Source: an uncultured Bacteroides sp.
Lineage (GTDB): Bacteria > Bacteroidota > Bacteroidia > Bacteroidales > Bacteroidaceae
DNA length: 20,579 bases
Assembly (NCBI GenBank): GCA_900557355.1
Contig: USSR01000030.1
Location: forward strand, 1-20,579
Direction of reading: 5' to 3'
Part shown: in pieces, positions 1 through 9,583 of the stretch
Layout: each line of letters begins with the position of its first letter
How positions within the stretch are numbered: the stretch's first letter is position 1
Program-made: the position numbers and the translations under genes
Notes under the pieces: generated by a model
The model's database searches: none
What the model was told of the DNA's origin: nothing
The model's input: the letters and a program-made list of their open reading frames with translations, nothing else

Positions 1-559
1 CATTATCACGAAGACCGTATACCGTCATATCACCAGCCATGGCCAATGCCTCCAATAGATTCACCTTCTCATTAGAAATAGTAAATGTACCCGGTCGAGC
101 AACCTCTCCAATGACTGATATCTTATAATTTACCATACGTACTGTAACAATAGGATTTTCTTTCATATAAGGCTTCAATTTATCAACGATTAACTGCTCT
201 GCCTGTTTCTTTGTAAGCCCTCCAACTGTCAGTGCTCCTAATACTGGAAAAGATATTTTCCCTTCATTGTCAACCAAATATTGTTGTAACACAGGCTGAG
301 TAGTAGTGTACTGTATTGATAAATTAGACGGGCTGGCAATTGTCAAGTTAAAGGGTGCAGCTAGTTCCGGACTGGTACACGAAACCACAATTGTCAATAA
401 ATCTTTCGGCATGATCTTTGCATCATAAAGAGTTTCCTGCTGAGTAGCTTGATTGACTGCTTCCACGTCTTGCAAATAAGGTACCTTTTTATAAGATTGA
501 CATGCTGCTAATAAAAAAGACAACAATATCACACATATTAGTTTATTTACTTTTTCCAT
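1..559 (-). CDS. Wza-like polysaccharide export lipoprotein (3' end cut by window edge)
   Basis: I translated this by hand from the ATG at 559 and it stays open to base 1, giving 186 residues. The N-terminus is a lipoprotein signal ending in LLAAC with the lipid cysteine at residue 20. It is followed by an export-type segment (PKDLLTIVVSCTSPELAAPF, then YLVDNEGKISFPVLGAL) and the start of an SLBB-like part (VIGEVARPGTFTI, LLEALAMAGD). This is the layout of Wza-family outer-membrane auxiliary proteins, which form the export channel for capsule chains. It starts 12 bases after the epimerase stop, so it is in the operon. The usual partner Wzc is not in the window and is probably just beyond the left edge. 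The family call is firm; the full length is unknown. Confidence 0.88.
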   Translation of the reverse strand, partial: MEKVNKLICVILLSFLLAACQSYKKVPYLQDVEAVNQATQQETLYDAKIMPKDLLTIVVSCTSPELAAPFNLTIASPSNLSIQYTTTQPVLQQYLVDNEGKISFPVLGALTVGGLTKKQAEQLIVDKLKPYMKENPIVTVRMVNYKISVIGEVARPGTFTISNEKVNLLEALAMAGDMTVYGLRDN

Positions 560-571
560 ATTCTTATCATC

Positions 572-1564
572 TTATTCACTTTTAAAAGTAATATCATCTG
601 TAGGGGGGTATATAAATTCAAACTCTAAAGTTCTTGCCAGCCCCTCTCCTAAAGAATAAGGAGCTTTAAAAACAGAAGAATGTATTTTAGCAGCATCAAA
701 TTCAGTTGTTGCACAAAACTTCTTCACACGCACAGAACTTACTGCCAATTTCTTACGAGTAATGCAAGCAAATATATCAAAACAATATCCTCCTATCATG
801 CCCAACCAATAAGGGAAATGAGTAGCCGGAATATGTTTATTCATAACTTTGCTCACATGAGCCACTAGTTCATTCATTGTAAAATCCGGCTTGTCAACAT
901 AATTAAACACATTATAACCTGTCCGAACCTCATCAATCATGTATTTTACAAAAGCAACAACATTACCGACATAAGCCATTGACTTTTTATTGTTTCCAGA
1001 ACCAATCATTAGAAACTTTCCACTCGCAATTTGCTTTAATAAATTGTACACATTGCCTCTGTTACGTTCTCCAAAAATGACTGTTGGACGAATAATATCA
1101 ATATTCCAATCCGGATGTAACTTATACCATTCATGCAAAATTTGCTCTGCCTGCCATTTACTTTTCCCATAGTGATTAAACGGATCTGCCGGATATTCTT
1201 CATTTGGATTCTTTTTATTTAGACCATATACTGCAACAGATGAAAAAAAAATGATTCGTTTTATATTATTTTTCTCCATTGCTTTTAATGTCTTTTCTAT
1301 ACCACCTACATTTGTATCATAATAAAGAGATACCGGAACAACATCATCCCGATGCTGTGCTGCTAATAAAACAACACATTCAGCCCCTTCCAATTTCTTA
1401 TCTAAATAATCCTGATCACGTACATCACCAATTGCTGTAACTTCTGGAAAGAAACGACTTTGTTGCAAATCAATATTCAACATCTCATATCTTTGTGCTT
1501 TTTTCAAAAGTGTAATCAAACGAGTCCCGACAAAACCTGACGCACCAATTAAAGTTATTTTCAT
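572..1564 (-). CDS. NAD-dependent epimerase/dehydratase (nucleotide-sugar SDR)
   Basis: A 330-residue extended short-chain dehydrogenase. The N-terminal Rossmann motif GASGFVG is at about residues 8-14. The serine strand FFSSVAVYG and the catalytic YxxxK (HYGKSK, near residue 132) follow, and RPTVIFGERNRGN sits in the substrate domain. Such enzymes act in the cytoplasm on nucleotide sugars as epimerases, dehydratases or 4-ketoreductases. The sequence does not fix the substrate. In capsule loci, members beside a GT4 transferase often reduce or epimerise the sugar that transferase uses, so a 4-reductase or 4-epimerase is my best guess. It lies 31 bases after the preceding GT4 gene and 12 bases before the wza-like gene. 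The long C-terminal tail (after about residue 250) is less typical of GalE and argues against a plain UDP-glucose 4-epimerase. Confidence 0.8.
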   Translation of the reverse strand: MKITLIGASGFVGTRLITLLKKAQRYEMLNIDLQQSRFFPEVTAIGDVRDQDYLDKKLEGAECVVLLAAQHRDDVVPVSLYYDTNVGGIEKTLKAMEKNNIKRIIFFSSVAVYGLNKKNPNEEYPADPFNHYGKSKWQAEQILHEWYKLHPDWNIDIIRPTVIFGERNRGNVYNLLKQIASGKFLMIGSGNNKKSMAYVGNVVAFVKYMIDEVRTGYNVFNYVDKPDFTMNELVAHVSKVMNKHIPATHFPYWLGMIGGYCFDIFACITRKKLAVSSVRVKKFCATTEFDAAKIHSSVFKAPYSLGEGLARTLEFEFIYPPTDDITFKSE

Positions 1565-1595
1565 GTTTTTTACTAATTATCTTTTTACTAACAAT

Positions 1596-2840
1596 TTACA
1601 AATTACAGACATCTTTAAATTTCACGCATAGTTTCGCATAATCATATTTTTCGGCTGCTTTTTTCGCTTTATTACATATTGTCTGATACTCATCAGAAGG
1701 CAAGTTTTTAAGCGAAAGTATAGCAGCGGCATAATCCTGCGGATCAGTTAACTTACAGTCTATGCCGACACCCTCCTCTAATATGATACTGTATGGCATT
1801 CCCACATTACAACATAATGGTTTACCACTTGCCAGTCCCAAAAACATCTTATTCATACTGCCACCATACTTCCCGAAATTAGTAGAATAATTCAGAGCAT
1901 TCACATCTGCTTTTGAAAGTATATATGGCACATACTCAGGTGATGTCCATTTTGCTTTAAATTTTACGTTTGTAATCTGTTGTTCTTCACAATAATGCTC
2001 TAAAAAAGCCCTATCCTCACCATCACCATAAATCAAGACCTGCACACTATTATTCTGCAATATTTTAGCTGAATCTATAAGCAGTTTAAGATTATTTGCC
2101 AATCGAATGCTTCCCAAATAAATAATATTGAAAGTTTTATCGTTTGCCAAATCAAAATCTTCTATTTTGTATCTTTGCATGTTAACATTAAACTCAGACA
2201 AATCAATACCATTATTTATATAATGCAATTTATTTAAATCAATTGTCCCCCCCTGATCACTATCCCATCCGTTTTCTCTCACATAATTAACTGCACCAGG
2301 CATAGAAAAAACAACGTTGTCTGCTTTACTATAAATATATCGTTCTAAACAATAAGCAATTTTCACGCATGGATTATTTTTTCCCAATAAGCCTAAGCTT
2401 ACGAATGAATCAGGCCATAAATCTGTAACATCCACAATATATTTTGCTTTTACCTTTTTAGCAAGTTGATAAATTGGAATATCAAAAGGAATACGAGATG
2501 TATGAATTATCACATCCGGTTTCTCAAATTGTTTTCTATGGATGAATAATTTAACCGCAAACCTAAAATATGATATAATCCTTCTTATCCCATTAGTAGA
2601 TCCACAACCTGCATTTACTAAAACAAAAGGGATATTATCATAAGTTTTCTCTTCAAATGTCTTATTAGAGTCAGACAAACATAAGTTTCTATTGTGAACA
2701 TAACTAGAACAAAACAATTTCACATTATAGCCTTCTGATTGAAAATATTGTGCCAACTTTATTGTTCTCAAATGAGTGCCATAAAATTCAATAGGTGCTG
2801 CATCTTTATTTATGAACCAAATAGTCTTTTTCTTCATCAT
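1596..2840 (-). CDS. Glycosyltransferase family 4 (GT-B fold)
   Basis: A GT4-type retaining glycosyltransferase adding a sugar to the lipid-linked capsule unit at the inner membrane. The start KKKTIWFINKDAAP matches the usual opening of the WbuB-like group in Bacteroides, so I chose the ATG at 2840 (414 residues). The ATG at 2859-2861 would add seven residues and overlap the aminotransferase gene by 14 bases. The C-terminal nucleotide-binding half has INIGS-like (NIIYLGSIR, about residue 236), VLIYGDGED and NKMFLGLASGKPLCCN. The usual glutamate of the EX7E motif is not obvious in that last segment. It is placed between the aminotransferase (7 bases) and the epimerase (31 bases). Donor and acceptor cannot be read from sequence; an amino-dideoxyhexose donor is possible given its neighbours. 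Confidence 0.85.
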   Translation of the reverse strand: MMKKKTIWFINKDAAPIEFYGTHLRTIKLAQYFQSEGYNVKLFCSSYVHNRNLCLSDSNKTFEEKTYDNIPFVLVNAGCGSTNGIRRIISYFRFAVKLFIHRKQFEKPDVIIHTSRIPFDIPIYQLAKKVKAKYIVDVTDLWPDSFVSLGLLGKNNPCVKIAYCLERYIYSKADNVVFSMPGAVNYVRENGWDSDQGGTIDLNKLHYINNGIDLSEFNVNMQRYKIEDFDLANDKTFNIIYLGSIRLANNLKLLIDSAKILQNNSVQVLIYGDGEDRAFLEHYCEEQQITNVKFKAKWTSPEYVPYILSKADVNALNYSTNFGKYGGSMNKMFLGLASGKPLCCNVGMPYSIILEEGVGIDCKLTDPQDYAAAILSLKNLPSDEYQTICNKAKKAAEKYDYAKLCVKFKDVCNL

Positions 2841-2847
2841 AAGATTA

Positions 2848-3948
2848 TTACTTCCAAGCATTCAACACTTTTACAACCCTTTCAACCTCTTCCATAGATA
2901 TAACAGGACTCATTGGAATACTCAATTCTTCAGCATGAATCAATTCTGTAATTGGAAAGCTAAGATCATTCCATTCTTTATAGCATTCTTGTTTATGAGG
3001 AGGAATAGGATAATGGATATTAGTTTGAATATCATTCTCTGCTAAATATTGTTGCAAGCCATCACGATCTGCACAACGAATTGTAAAAAGATGAAATACA
3101 TGTGCATTCCAATCTTTCACAATTGGCAAAATAATCGCTGGATTCTCAATGTTTTCTATATAATATTTTGCAACTTCTTTTCTTAATTGTATATCATTAT
3201 CAAGATAACGGAGTTTAACATCAAGAATAGCTGCCTGAATTTCGTCAAGACGACTATTACGCCCTACATATTGGAAAACATATTTCTTTGCAGATCCGTA
3301 ATTAGCAACCGACCTTACTATATGTGCCAACTCATCATCATTCGTTGTCACAGCTCCTGCATCCCCTAATGCACCTAAGTTTTTACCCGGATAAAAGCTA
3401 TGCCCTGCAGCATCGCCTATCGAGCCTGTCATTCTCCCATTAAATTTGCAGCCATGTGCCTGCGCATTATCTTCTACAAGCTTAAGATTATATTTTTCAC
3501 ATAATTCTCCTATTTTCTCAGTATACGCACACTGACCATAGAGATGTACTATAAGTATAGCTCTTGTACGAGAAGTTATAGCTTTTTCAATCTTAGAATC
3601 ATCAATTTGATATGTTTCCAGATTGGGTTCAACCAACACAGGAATGAGTCCGTTCTCAGTAATGGCTAAAATAGAAGCAATATAGGTATTTGCAGGAACG
3701 ATAACTTCATCTCCAGGTTTCATTATCCCCATTTCAATATAAGCACGGAAAATCCAAATCAATGCATCAAGGCCGTTAGCACATCCTATAGTATATTTAG
3801 TACCAATATATGAAGAATAATGTGTTTCAAACATTGCATTTTCTTTGCCTTGTAAATACCACCCTGAATCAACGACTCTCAATACTGCTTCATGAATCTC
3901 TTCTGCATATTTTGCAGTAACTTTCTGTAAATCTAAAAATTTAATCAT
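2848..3948 (-). CDS. fdtB: FdtB-like dTDP-sugar 3-aminotransferase (DegT/DnrJ/EryC1)
   Basis: A PLP enzyme of the DegT/DnrJ/EryC1 family, transferring an amino group from glutamate to the 3-keto group of a dTDP-6-deoxyhexose. Family members open with MIKFLDL, so I start at the ATG at 3948 (366 residues); the ATG at 3987 would overlap the upstream acetyltransferase. Key features are the early loop ([15 protein letters not shown]), the cofactor region [27 protein letters not shown] with the PLP-contacting aspartate, and [16 protein letters not shown] carrying the Schiff-base lysine. The last stretch is especially FdtB/QdtB-like. It sits 7 bases after an FdtC-like acetyltransferase, and an FdtA-like pair lies in the same operon. 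This points to dTDP-Fuc3N or dTDP-Qui3N; the stereochemistry at C4 is set by the ketoisomerase, not by this enzyme. Confidence 0.88.
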   Translation of the reverse strand: MIKFLDLQKVTAKYAEEIHEAVLRVVDSGWYLQGKENAMFETHYSSYIGTKYTIGCANGLDALIWIFRAYIEMGIMKPGDEVIVPANTYIASILAITENGLIPVLVEPNLETYQIDDSKIEKAITSRTRAILIVHLYGQCAYTEKIGELCEKYNLKLVEDNAQAHGCKFNGRMTGSIGDAAGHSFYPGKNLGALGDAGAVTTNDDELAHIVRSVANYGSAKKYVFQYVGRNSRLDEIQAAILDVKLRYLDNDIQLRKEVAKYYIENIENPAIILPIVKDWNAHVFHLFTIRCADRDGLQQYLAENDIQTNIHYPIPPHKQECYKEWNDLSFPITELIHAEELSIPMSPVISMEEVERVVKVLNAWK

Positions 3949-3955
3949 ATCCGTT

Positions 3956-4471
3956 TTATATTTTATGTTTAACTCCATTTTTATCACACATATTTAAGTC
4001 CAGAGCAATACCATCTTTAGTGATATACCCTTTTTTACATGCAGGATTACCAAACCAAATCTCATGTGCCGGAACATTTTTTGTAACAACACTTCCTGCC
4101 CCGACAAGAGCGTACTCACCAATAATCAATCCTCCCATTATTGTAGAATTGGCTCCGATCGAACAATGTTCCTCAAGTGTCGTCATTAAAAATTCACTTG
4201 GATAGACTTTTGAACGAGGAATCAAATCATTAATAAAAGAGACATTTGCTCCGATAAAAACATTATCTTTTACTCTTAGACCATCCCACAATTGTACTCC
4301 TGATTTTACAGTAACATTGTTACCTATAATAACATCATTCTCTACAAAAACATGGGCACATAAATTGCAGTTACTTCCAATAACAGCACCATTTAAGATG
4401 ACACAAAATTGCCATATAGTAGTCCCGTCACCAATTAATTTACTTTGACAGTCAGCCAGTGGGTGTATCAT
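3956..4471 (-). CDS. fdtC: FdtC/QdtC-like dTDP-3-aminosugar N-acetyltransferase
   Basis: A 171-residue left-handed beta-helix acyltransferase built almost entirely of hexapeptide repeats ([36 protein letters not shown]). The block [23 protein letters not shown] followed by [12 protein letters not shown] is typical of the WlbB/QdtC/FdtC group, which acetylates the amino group of nucleotide-activated 3-amino sugars using acetyl-CoA. Trimeric action in the cytoplasm is the family norm. The aminotransferase that makes its likely substrate begins 7 bases downstream, which supports the call. Whether the product is dTDP-Fuc3NAc or dTDP-Qui3NAc cannot be decided here. A UDP-sugar substrate, as for WlbB, is less likely because no WlbA-type dehydrogenase is visible. 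Confidence 0.82.
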   Translation of the reverse strand: MIHPLADCQSKLIGDGTTIWQFCVILNGAVIGSNCNLCAHVFVENDVIIGNNVTVKSGVQLWDGLRVKDNVFIGANVSFINDLIPRSKVYPSEFLMTTLEEHCSIGANSTIMGGLIIGEYALVGAGSVVTKNVPAHEIWFGNPACKKGYITKDGIALDLNMCDKNGVKHKI

Positions 4472-4483
4472 ATATTCCTCGCT

Positions 4484-5599
4484 TTATATATTTGTTAATA
4501 CTTCAATGTATAGTTTAGCCTGACTTTCCCAGTTATACTCTTCTAAAACTGCTCGCCGACCATTTTGCCCCATCTGATAAGCCATTTCCTTATTTTCAAC
4601 TAAATATTGAATAGCCTCCTTTATTTGCTGCGAATTATGTGGATCAACACAAATTCCACAATTATATTTTTCTACAATTTCACGATAGCATTTCACATCC
4701 GAAAGCAACACCGGTAACCCCGCCTCCATACTTTCAAATATTTTCAACACACCAAAAGATCCATTCGGACTGCCTGTCCGACTAAAATCCCGAAGAGTAT
4801 TACTAATAGTCATTTTTGAAAAAACTGTTGATATCTCTTCTTTCTTAAACGGCCCTGCAAAATCCACATTCTTCCAGTTTGGAAAAGTTTCAAGAACATC
4901 AACATATCCTTCTTCAATCACACCTGCAACATAATATTTGATATCCGGCAATTCCGCTAAAGCTTTTAATACTTCTTTTTGACAACTAATCCAATAGACT
5001 GTTCCAATATATCCAAGAACATTTTTACGGGATAAATATTCCTCCTTGGATAAAGTAAACCTGGAAGATACAACAGGGAAATTTTTAATAACATAATGAT
5101 TCTTTATTCCCCACTTTTCAAGGCGATTGTCAGTATCATCAGTTACAGTAAATACAGCATTATATTTCTTTAGAGATGACTTCAGATATTTCTCCATCAG
5201 CACTGCAATTACATTACGAGCCATTTTAGGCAAATATGCTTTATCATGAATGATGCCAGGATAAAACTCACGAAGATTAAATACAACTTTATATCCCTTA
5301 TGTTTCAATTTAACCCCAAGAGATAATAGCTCCGGATCAGAAATTTGGTATACATCTGCATTTATCATCAGTGCTTTCCTATAAAGAAATTTCTTGGTAT
5401 TCAGCATCCTCTCTATACGCGAGCATGGCTTATAGTTACACGAAATAAACTCAATACCATCAATTGTTTCATTCGGTTCTAAGTCACAAACAACAATAGT
5501 AACTTTATAGCCAGCCATTGCCAATGCCTTCCCCTGACGGTCAAAGATCAATGGGTCTTTTCGAGAATAAAGCCCTGTGAGATAACAAATATGCATCAT
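4484..5599 (-). CDS. Glycosyltransferase family 4 (GT-B fold)
   Basis: A 371-residue GT4 transferase. The N-terminal acceptor domain begins HICYLTGLYSRKDPLIFDRQ and includes QISDPELL and NLREFYPG. The C-terminal donor domain has VLGYIGTVYW (near residue 194), GSFGVLKIFESMEAGLPVLL (residues 270-289) with the EX7E-like donor site, and VEKYNCGICVDP. It should add one sugar to the undecaprenyl-linked intermediate on the cytoplasmic face. The ATG at 5599 overlaps the polymerase stop codon by four bases (ATGA), which suggests translational coupling; a second ATG at 5596 would shorten it by one residue. The acetyltransferase follows after 12 bases. The sugar it transfers is unknown. Confidence 0.85.
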   Translation of the reverse strand: MMHICYLTGLYSRKDPLIFDRQGKALAMAGYKVTIVVCDLEPNETIDGIEFISCNYKPCSRIERMLNTKKFLYRKALMINADVYQISDPELLSLGVKLKHKGYKVVFNLREFYPGIIHDKAYLPKMARNVIAVLMEKYLKSSLKKYNAVFTVTDDTDNRLEKWGIKNHYVIKNFPVVSSRFTLSKEEYLSRKNVLGYIGTVYWISCQKEVLKALAELPDIKYYVAGVIEEGYVDVLETFPNWKNVDFAGPFKKEEISTVFSKMTISNTLRDFSRTGSPNGSFGVLKIFESMEAGLPVLLSDVKCYREIVEKYNCGICVDPHNSQQIKEAIQYLVENKEMAYQMGQNGRRAVLEEYNWESQAKLYIEVLTNI

Positions 5600-6777
5600 G
5601 GATTTAATTTTATATTTTCACGTTTGTCGTGCATTACTATATACATAGAAAATAGAAAGATATAATTAACAGAAAATAACCCAGGACGCTGATATAATGT
5701 AGCAAGTAGCAAGGTTATAAATATAAGAATATACCATATGGACTTTATACGATTTAAGGCATAAAGAACAAAGAAAAGCAGGTACATAATACAGACAACA
5801 GCTCCATTGGACAGAATTGCATTTCGATAACCAGCACTATCCGAGAAGTTTGCCAACTGTCTCTTATTATCTACCCCCCACCAATATTGACTTGTACCCT
5901 GAATAGAATTAAAATAACTTTTTAAACTACTATCAGCCCTATTATCCCCACTGATCATCCCTTGTGTTTTATCATATTCCAATCTATCCCAAATCAACAA
6001 CCTAGTCATTGTATTTTGCATAGAAAAAACAATTAACAATGCCATTAAAGAAGAGATGAAGAATTTATATACGACCTTGACATTTCTAGAAAATAAAAAA
6101 TACACTAAAAAAATGGCAGAAAGGACATAGAAAAATAGAGACAATGAAAGAAGTCCAGAAATTAAAATAAATATATTCCTTTTATCCTTCAGATTAAAAT
6201 TATCTATATACAGCATAAGTCCGGCGATAGTACCAACAACACCCGGCTCATCAAAAGGGCCACAAAATCTTAATGATTGAAAATAAACATCAAGACCTGC
6301 CCCTAAATAGTTGGGAATAACTAAAAATGGATATGCAATATAATTATATGTTTTTACAGCATTCAAAGGAGCTATTATTTTTCCAGGGACAGGAATACCA
6401 AAGAAAAGTAACAGCCATACCAAAATGGATATTCCAATTATTATAGAATATAACGTTTTGTACCTATCAAACACGTTAACCATAAATCTTTTCGATCCAA
6501 AAGGTACTGCTGCCAAAATAATCATAAAAAAGAATCCTATCAGATTACGATTTTGAGAAATAGAAGCTAACAAAAGGGTAAAAACAAAGAAAAACAGATA
6601 CAGCACATTCAATCTATTCATTCTATAATTCCGCCAGAATAGAATCGCCAATGGGAAAAGAAATACAATTTGCGCATAAGACCCACTTAGACTCCAAGTA
6701 AAAAATGGCCTTAGAGTTAACAAAAGTAATATACCTCCTATAAAATAAGTTATGTCATTACTATTTTTAATCCTCAT
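5596..6777 (-). CDS. wzy: Wzy-type polysaccharide polymerase (polytopic membrane protein)
   Basis: A very hydrophobic protein of 393 residues from the ATG at 6777. A TTG at 6786 would extend it by three residues and overlap the upstream gene further, so I prefer the ATG. About ten to twelve membrane spans can be picked out. There is a large polar loop in the second half (about residues 260-320) with YDKTQGMISGDNRADSSLKSYF. Wzy polymerases, which join lipid-linked repeats at the outer face of the inner membrane, have this shape and very little sequence conservation. The call rests on topology and on being the only such protein besides the Wzx flippase and the WecA-like transferase. SLRFCGPFDEPGVVG resembles short motifs seen in other EpsG/Wzy-type proteins. 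It is among the most A+T-rich genes in the window, as usual for wzy. Confidence 0.68.
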   Translation of the reverse strand: MRIKNSNDITYFIGGILLLLTLRPFFTWSLSGSYAQIVFLFPLAILFWRNYRMNRLNVLYLFFFVFTLLLASISQNRNLIGFFFMIILAAVPFGSKRFMVNVFDRYKTLYSIIIGISILVWLLLFFGIPVPGKIIAPLNAVKTYNYIAYPFLVIPNYLGAGLDVYFQSLRFCGPFDEPGVVGTIAGLMLYIDNFNLKDKRNIFILISGLLSLSLFFYVLSAIFLVYFLFSRNVKVVYKFFISSLMALLIVFSMQNTMTRLLIWDRLEYDKTQGMISGDNRADSSLKSYFNSIQGTSQYWWGVDNKRQLANFSDSAGYRNAILSNGAVVCIMYLLFFVLYALNRIKSIWYILIFITLLLATLYQRPGLFSVNYIFLFSMYIVMHDKRENIKLNP

Positions 6778-8059
6778 TATAATCAATCATTTTTTTCAGT
6801 TTATCAGTGCTGACAATGTAATCAGCATGTAAATCTACTGTACTATCAGAAATACCAGCTAAATACCGCATTTTAACATCGACAATATTAGCAATAGTCG
6901 AAAATATTGGAGAATAGTTTCTTATGGATCTAAAACAAATAACCTTACAACCGCTATGACAAAACAATAAATTTGTAAATGCAGCTCCAGAACCACCCAC
7001 AATATAGTCAGCATTATTAAACAAGGCCATTTGCTCACAAAAAGTGTATGTTTCGGGAGCAACAACTTCAAACCCATATTCTTTAAGTACTCCCCAAACT
7101 TCAGATTCATTATAATGCCTCTTTTTTGTACTCTTCCGTGTCAGAAAAATGCGTTTCGGAGTTGCTAAATTAGACTTAAACAAGAGCAATTTATCACGCA
7201 TTTGCAATGTTAAATGACAATCAAAAACAAACCCAAATAAATGATCAGGATCAGTAATATCTCTATAATGAGGTGCAATAGAATTCACAGCAGAAAGAGA
7301 ATATAAAGTACCAAATTCTACTATTTCTTTTTCTCCTATAGTAATTATGTCACGTTGGGTTTCATTAAGAATCTCAAAAATCTTTTTAAAAGAATCTATT
7401 TTCATTACGATTTCATCGATTATCAACGGAGCATCTTTTGATATGTTTATTCTGTTGAAGACAAGCAGTTTAATGAGAATTTCATACAATTCATGATAGT
7501 AATTACATGAAAATTTCCCTGAAAGCATAATTCCAGACTTCAAATAACGACATTTCCCAATACCGCCATCGTTACGTAAAACAGCAACATTATTCTTTAA
7601 CCGCAATAAAAGCCCATCAAACATCACATAGCGATCGTTCATATTATAACAGAAGTCGTTAATTACACACTTTTCTTTCACATTTAAGATAAAATCGGAA
7701 TTTCCTTGTATTCTAACACCTTCATGTTTATAAATAAAAATATCTTGCATCGGAACTGATATCAGTTCTTTCTTCAAAGGCTCCAACTCATAGGTTAACT
7801 TACTTGTATACCCTACTCTATTAGTAATAAGTGGTATTATAGATGAAGTCAAATGCGATTTCGCATAGACATGATGACTAACAACTTCAAACGGTACAAA
7901 CGAAACACAACGTAAAACCATATTATTCATCGCATATAAACAATGCCCCCAACTGTTCTTTTTTGAATGATAATAGAGTCTACATGATATACTTTCTATA
8001 GCATTTCCGATTCTTTTATTTATTGAATGTTTTATTTCGAGCAATATTTTCTTCATCAT
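6767..8059 (-). CDS. GT61-like (DUF563) glycosyltransferase
   Basis: A 430-residue protein with hallmarks of the GT61/DUF563 family. FSCNYYHELYEILIKL (residues 183-198) carries the family histidine. RIFLTRKSTKKRHYNESEVW (residues 303-322) and NADYIVGGSGAAFTNLLFC (residues 359-377) form the conserved C-terminal nucleotide-sugar core. The first 100 residues are basic and have no signal peptide. GT61 is best known in eukaryotes (plant xylan arabinosyl/xylosyl transferases, EOGT), but bacterial DUF563 members occur in polysaccharide loci. Here it most likely adds one of the capsule sugars. It starts 8 bases after the wzx stop and its 3' end comes within 7 bases of the polymerase ATG at 6777. The donor sugar is not predictable. 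Confidence 0.75.
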   Translation of the reverse strand: MMKKILLEIKHSINKRIGNAIESISCRLYYHSKKNSWGHCLYAMNNMVLRCVSFVPFEVVSHHVYAKSHLTSSIIPLITNRVGYTSKLTYELEPLKKELISVPMQDIFIYKHEGVRIQGNSDFILNVKEKCVINDFCYNMNDRYVMFDGLLLRLKNNVAVLRNDGGIGKCRYLKSGIMLSGKFSCNYYHELYEILIKLLVFNRINISKDAPLIIDEIVMKIDSFKKIFEILNETQRDIITIGEKEIVEFGTLYSLSAVNSIAPHYRDITDPDHLFGFVFDCHLTLQMRDKLLLFKSNLATPKRIFLTRKSTKKRHYNESEVWGVLKEYGFEVVAPETYTFCEQMALFNNADYIVGGSGAAFTNLLFCHSGCKVICFRSIRNYSPIFSTIANIVDVKMRYLAGISDSTVDLHADYIVSTDKLKKMIDYNED

Positions 8060-8067
8060 CCATCATA

Positions 8068-9567
8068 TTAGTTTTTACGATGTAATTTGTTTATTATAAC
8101 CTGCCTAATCCCTATCCTACGATCTAGTCCCGTATATGAATAATATGTCGTTAAAACTAAAAACACTGTCACCACTGCGTATCCACTCCAGCCAAACATT
8201 AATATTTTGCAGGTAAGGACTATGGCAGTGATACAAGAAAATAGTATAAATAATTTCATTATTGATCTGGTAAATTTGAGATTACATTTTATTCGACAAA
8301 TGATCCATAGCTGCAAAAAATAGAATCCATATTTAATGAATGATGATATGCCAAGTCCTATTAATCCCCAATAGTAATACCCTATCATATTAAAAATTAA
8401 TCCATAACAAACTGTAATAAATTCATTCCAAAAGTATACTTTGGAATCACCTTTCGCTAATAAACCATAAGACATACTCCACGCCATGGCTTTAAAAAAC
8501 ATGGCTGCCATTGCCCAATACATCATACCTTCAGTAGGTATAAACTTTGTAGAATAAAGTACTACTACAGCTACCCGTATATAAGCGATAAAAGCAATAA
8601 TTATTGGAGCAAGCAACAGTAACGAAATCTCAGCCTGCTGATTAATCGCCCTAACAAATGAGTCATTATCCGAAGCTATCGCTGACAATCGGGGATAATA
8701 ATCTGTTGCCATAGCCGTAAATACCAATCCAACATATGTGTTGACTATTGTAAACCCCGCATTGAACAACCCGACATCATCAATAGAACCCATACGACTT
8801 ATGAAAATACGAATGAAATAGGAAGCTAATATTGCCAACATACCCTGAAGACTGATCAACACTCCCATCTTCAACATATCTCGCCCTTCAACTTTTATAT
8901 CCGTAATGGTTATTTCTTCCTTCTCAATCTTTATTTTGCGGGCATATATATAAGACAGGATAAAAATCAAAGCATTCGAAAACAATAAAACAGGGACAAT
9001 AGCATCTATCTTCCAAAAATAATATAACGGTATGATAAATATTAAACCGACTGCATTGCCAACTACATTGGCCTTCGCCAAATAACGATACTTCCGCATC
9101 CCCTGCATTAAAGCATTTTGCCCGGAAGTTAATTGCATCAATAAAACCGAGAATGAAAGTATTATAAAAGCAAAAGTAAAATCTGTATTTCCAAATGTCA
9201 CTTGACTTAACAATGAAGCTGAAACCAAACAAATCAATGCACCTGTCAATCCGGTAATCCAAACCAATCTCCTAAATACAGAAATAATTAAAGCTATACG
9301 TTTAGTATCATTGGCTCCGTTAGCTTCTGCAATATTACGTACGGCACTGGTCCCTAAACCACAATTTGTAAAGGATGAAATCATTGTAATGGTAGAATTA
9401 AGCAATCCCATAACCCCCATCCCTTCAGGGCCTAATAATACTGCAGCAAATTTAGACCTGATGATTTGTATAAGTATATTAAAGATTTGAACCCCTCCAA
9501 ACAATGATGTAGCTTTTAGGCTTTGTTTATACGAGTTTCTGTTTTCAGTGTCCATTGCTTCTGACAT
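8068..9567 (-). CDS. wzx: Wzx-type flippase (MOP superfamily)
   Basis: A 499-residue polytopic membrane protein. Its opening after a short hydrophilic leader, SLKATSLFGGVQIFNILIQI followed by KFAAVLLGPEGMGVMGLLNS, is the classic first-helix pattern of the polysaccharide transport group of the MOP superfamily. About twelve to fourteen hydrophobic spans follow, including a central group (MLKMGVLISLQGMLAILASY) that starts the second half-bundle. Wzx moves the undecaprenyl-diphosphate-linked repeat from the cytoplasmic to the periplasmic face for Wzy. There is an alternative ATG four codons in (MDTENR); I kept the longer form because it is only 16 bases after the preceding stop. Its presence with Wzy makes this a Wzx/Wzy-dependent locus rather than an ABC-exporter or synthase one. 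Confidence 0.9.
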   Translation of the reverse strand: MSEAMDTENRNSYKQSLKATSLFGGVQIFNILIQIIRSKFAAVLLGPEGMGVMGLLNSTITMISSFTNCGLGTSAVRNIAEANGANDTKRIALIISVFRRLVWITGLTGALICLVSASLLSQVTFGNTDFTFAFIILSFSVLLMQLTSGQNALMQGMRKYRYLAKANVVGNAVGLIFIIPLYYFWKIDAIVPVLLFSNALIFILSYIYARKIKIEKEEITITDIKVEGRDMLKMGVLISLQGMLAILASYFIRIFISRMGSIDDVGLFNAGFTIVNTYVGLVFTAMATDYYPRLSAIASDNDSFVRAINQQAEISLLLLAPIIIAFIAYIRVAVVVLYSTKFIPTEGMMYWAMAAMFFKAMAWSMSYGLLAKGDSKVYFWNEFITVCYGLIFNMIGYYYWGLIGLGISSFIKYGFYFLQLWIICRIKCNLKFTRSIMKLFILFSCITAIVLTCKILMFGWSGYAVVTVFLVLTTYYSYTGLDRRIGIRQVIINKLHRKN

Positions 9568-9583
9568 TCCTAGTATTATTGAA

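Noticed and set aside
3949..3987. Longer N-terminus for the FdtB-like aminotransferase (ATG at 3987)
   Set aside because: It would overlap the upstream acetyltransferase and adds thirteen residues unlike the family, whose members begin near MIKFLDL.
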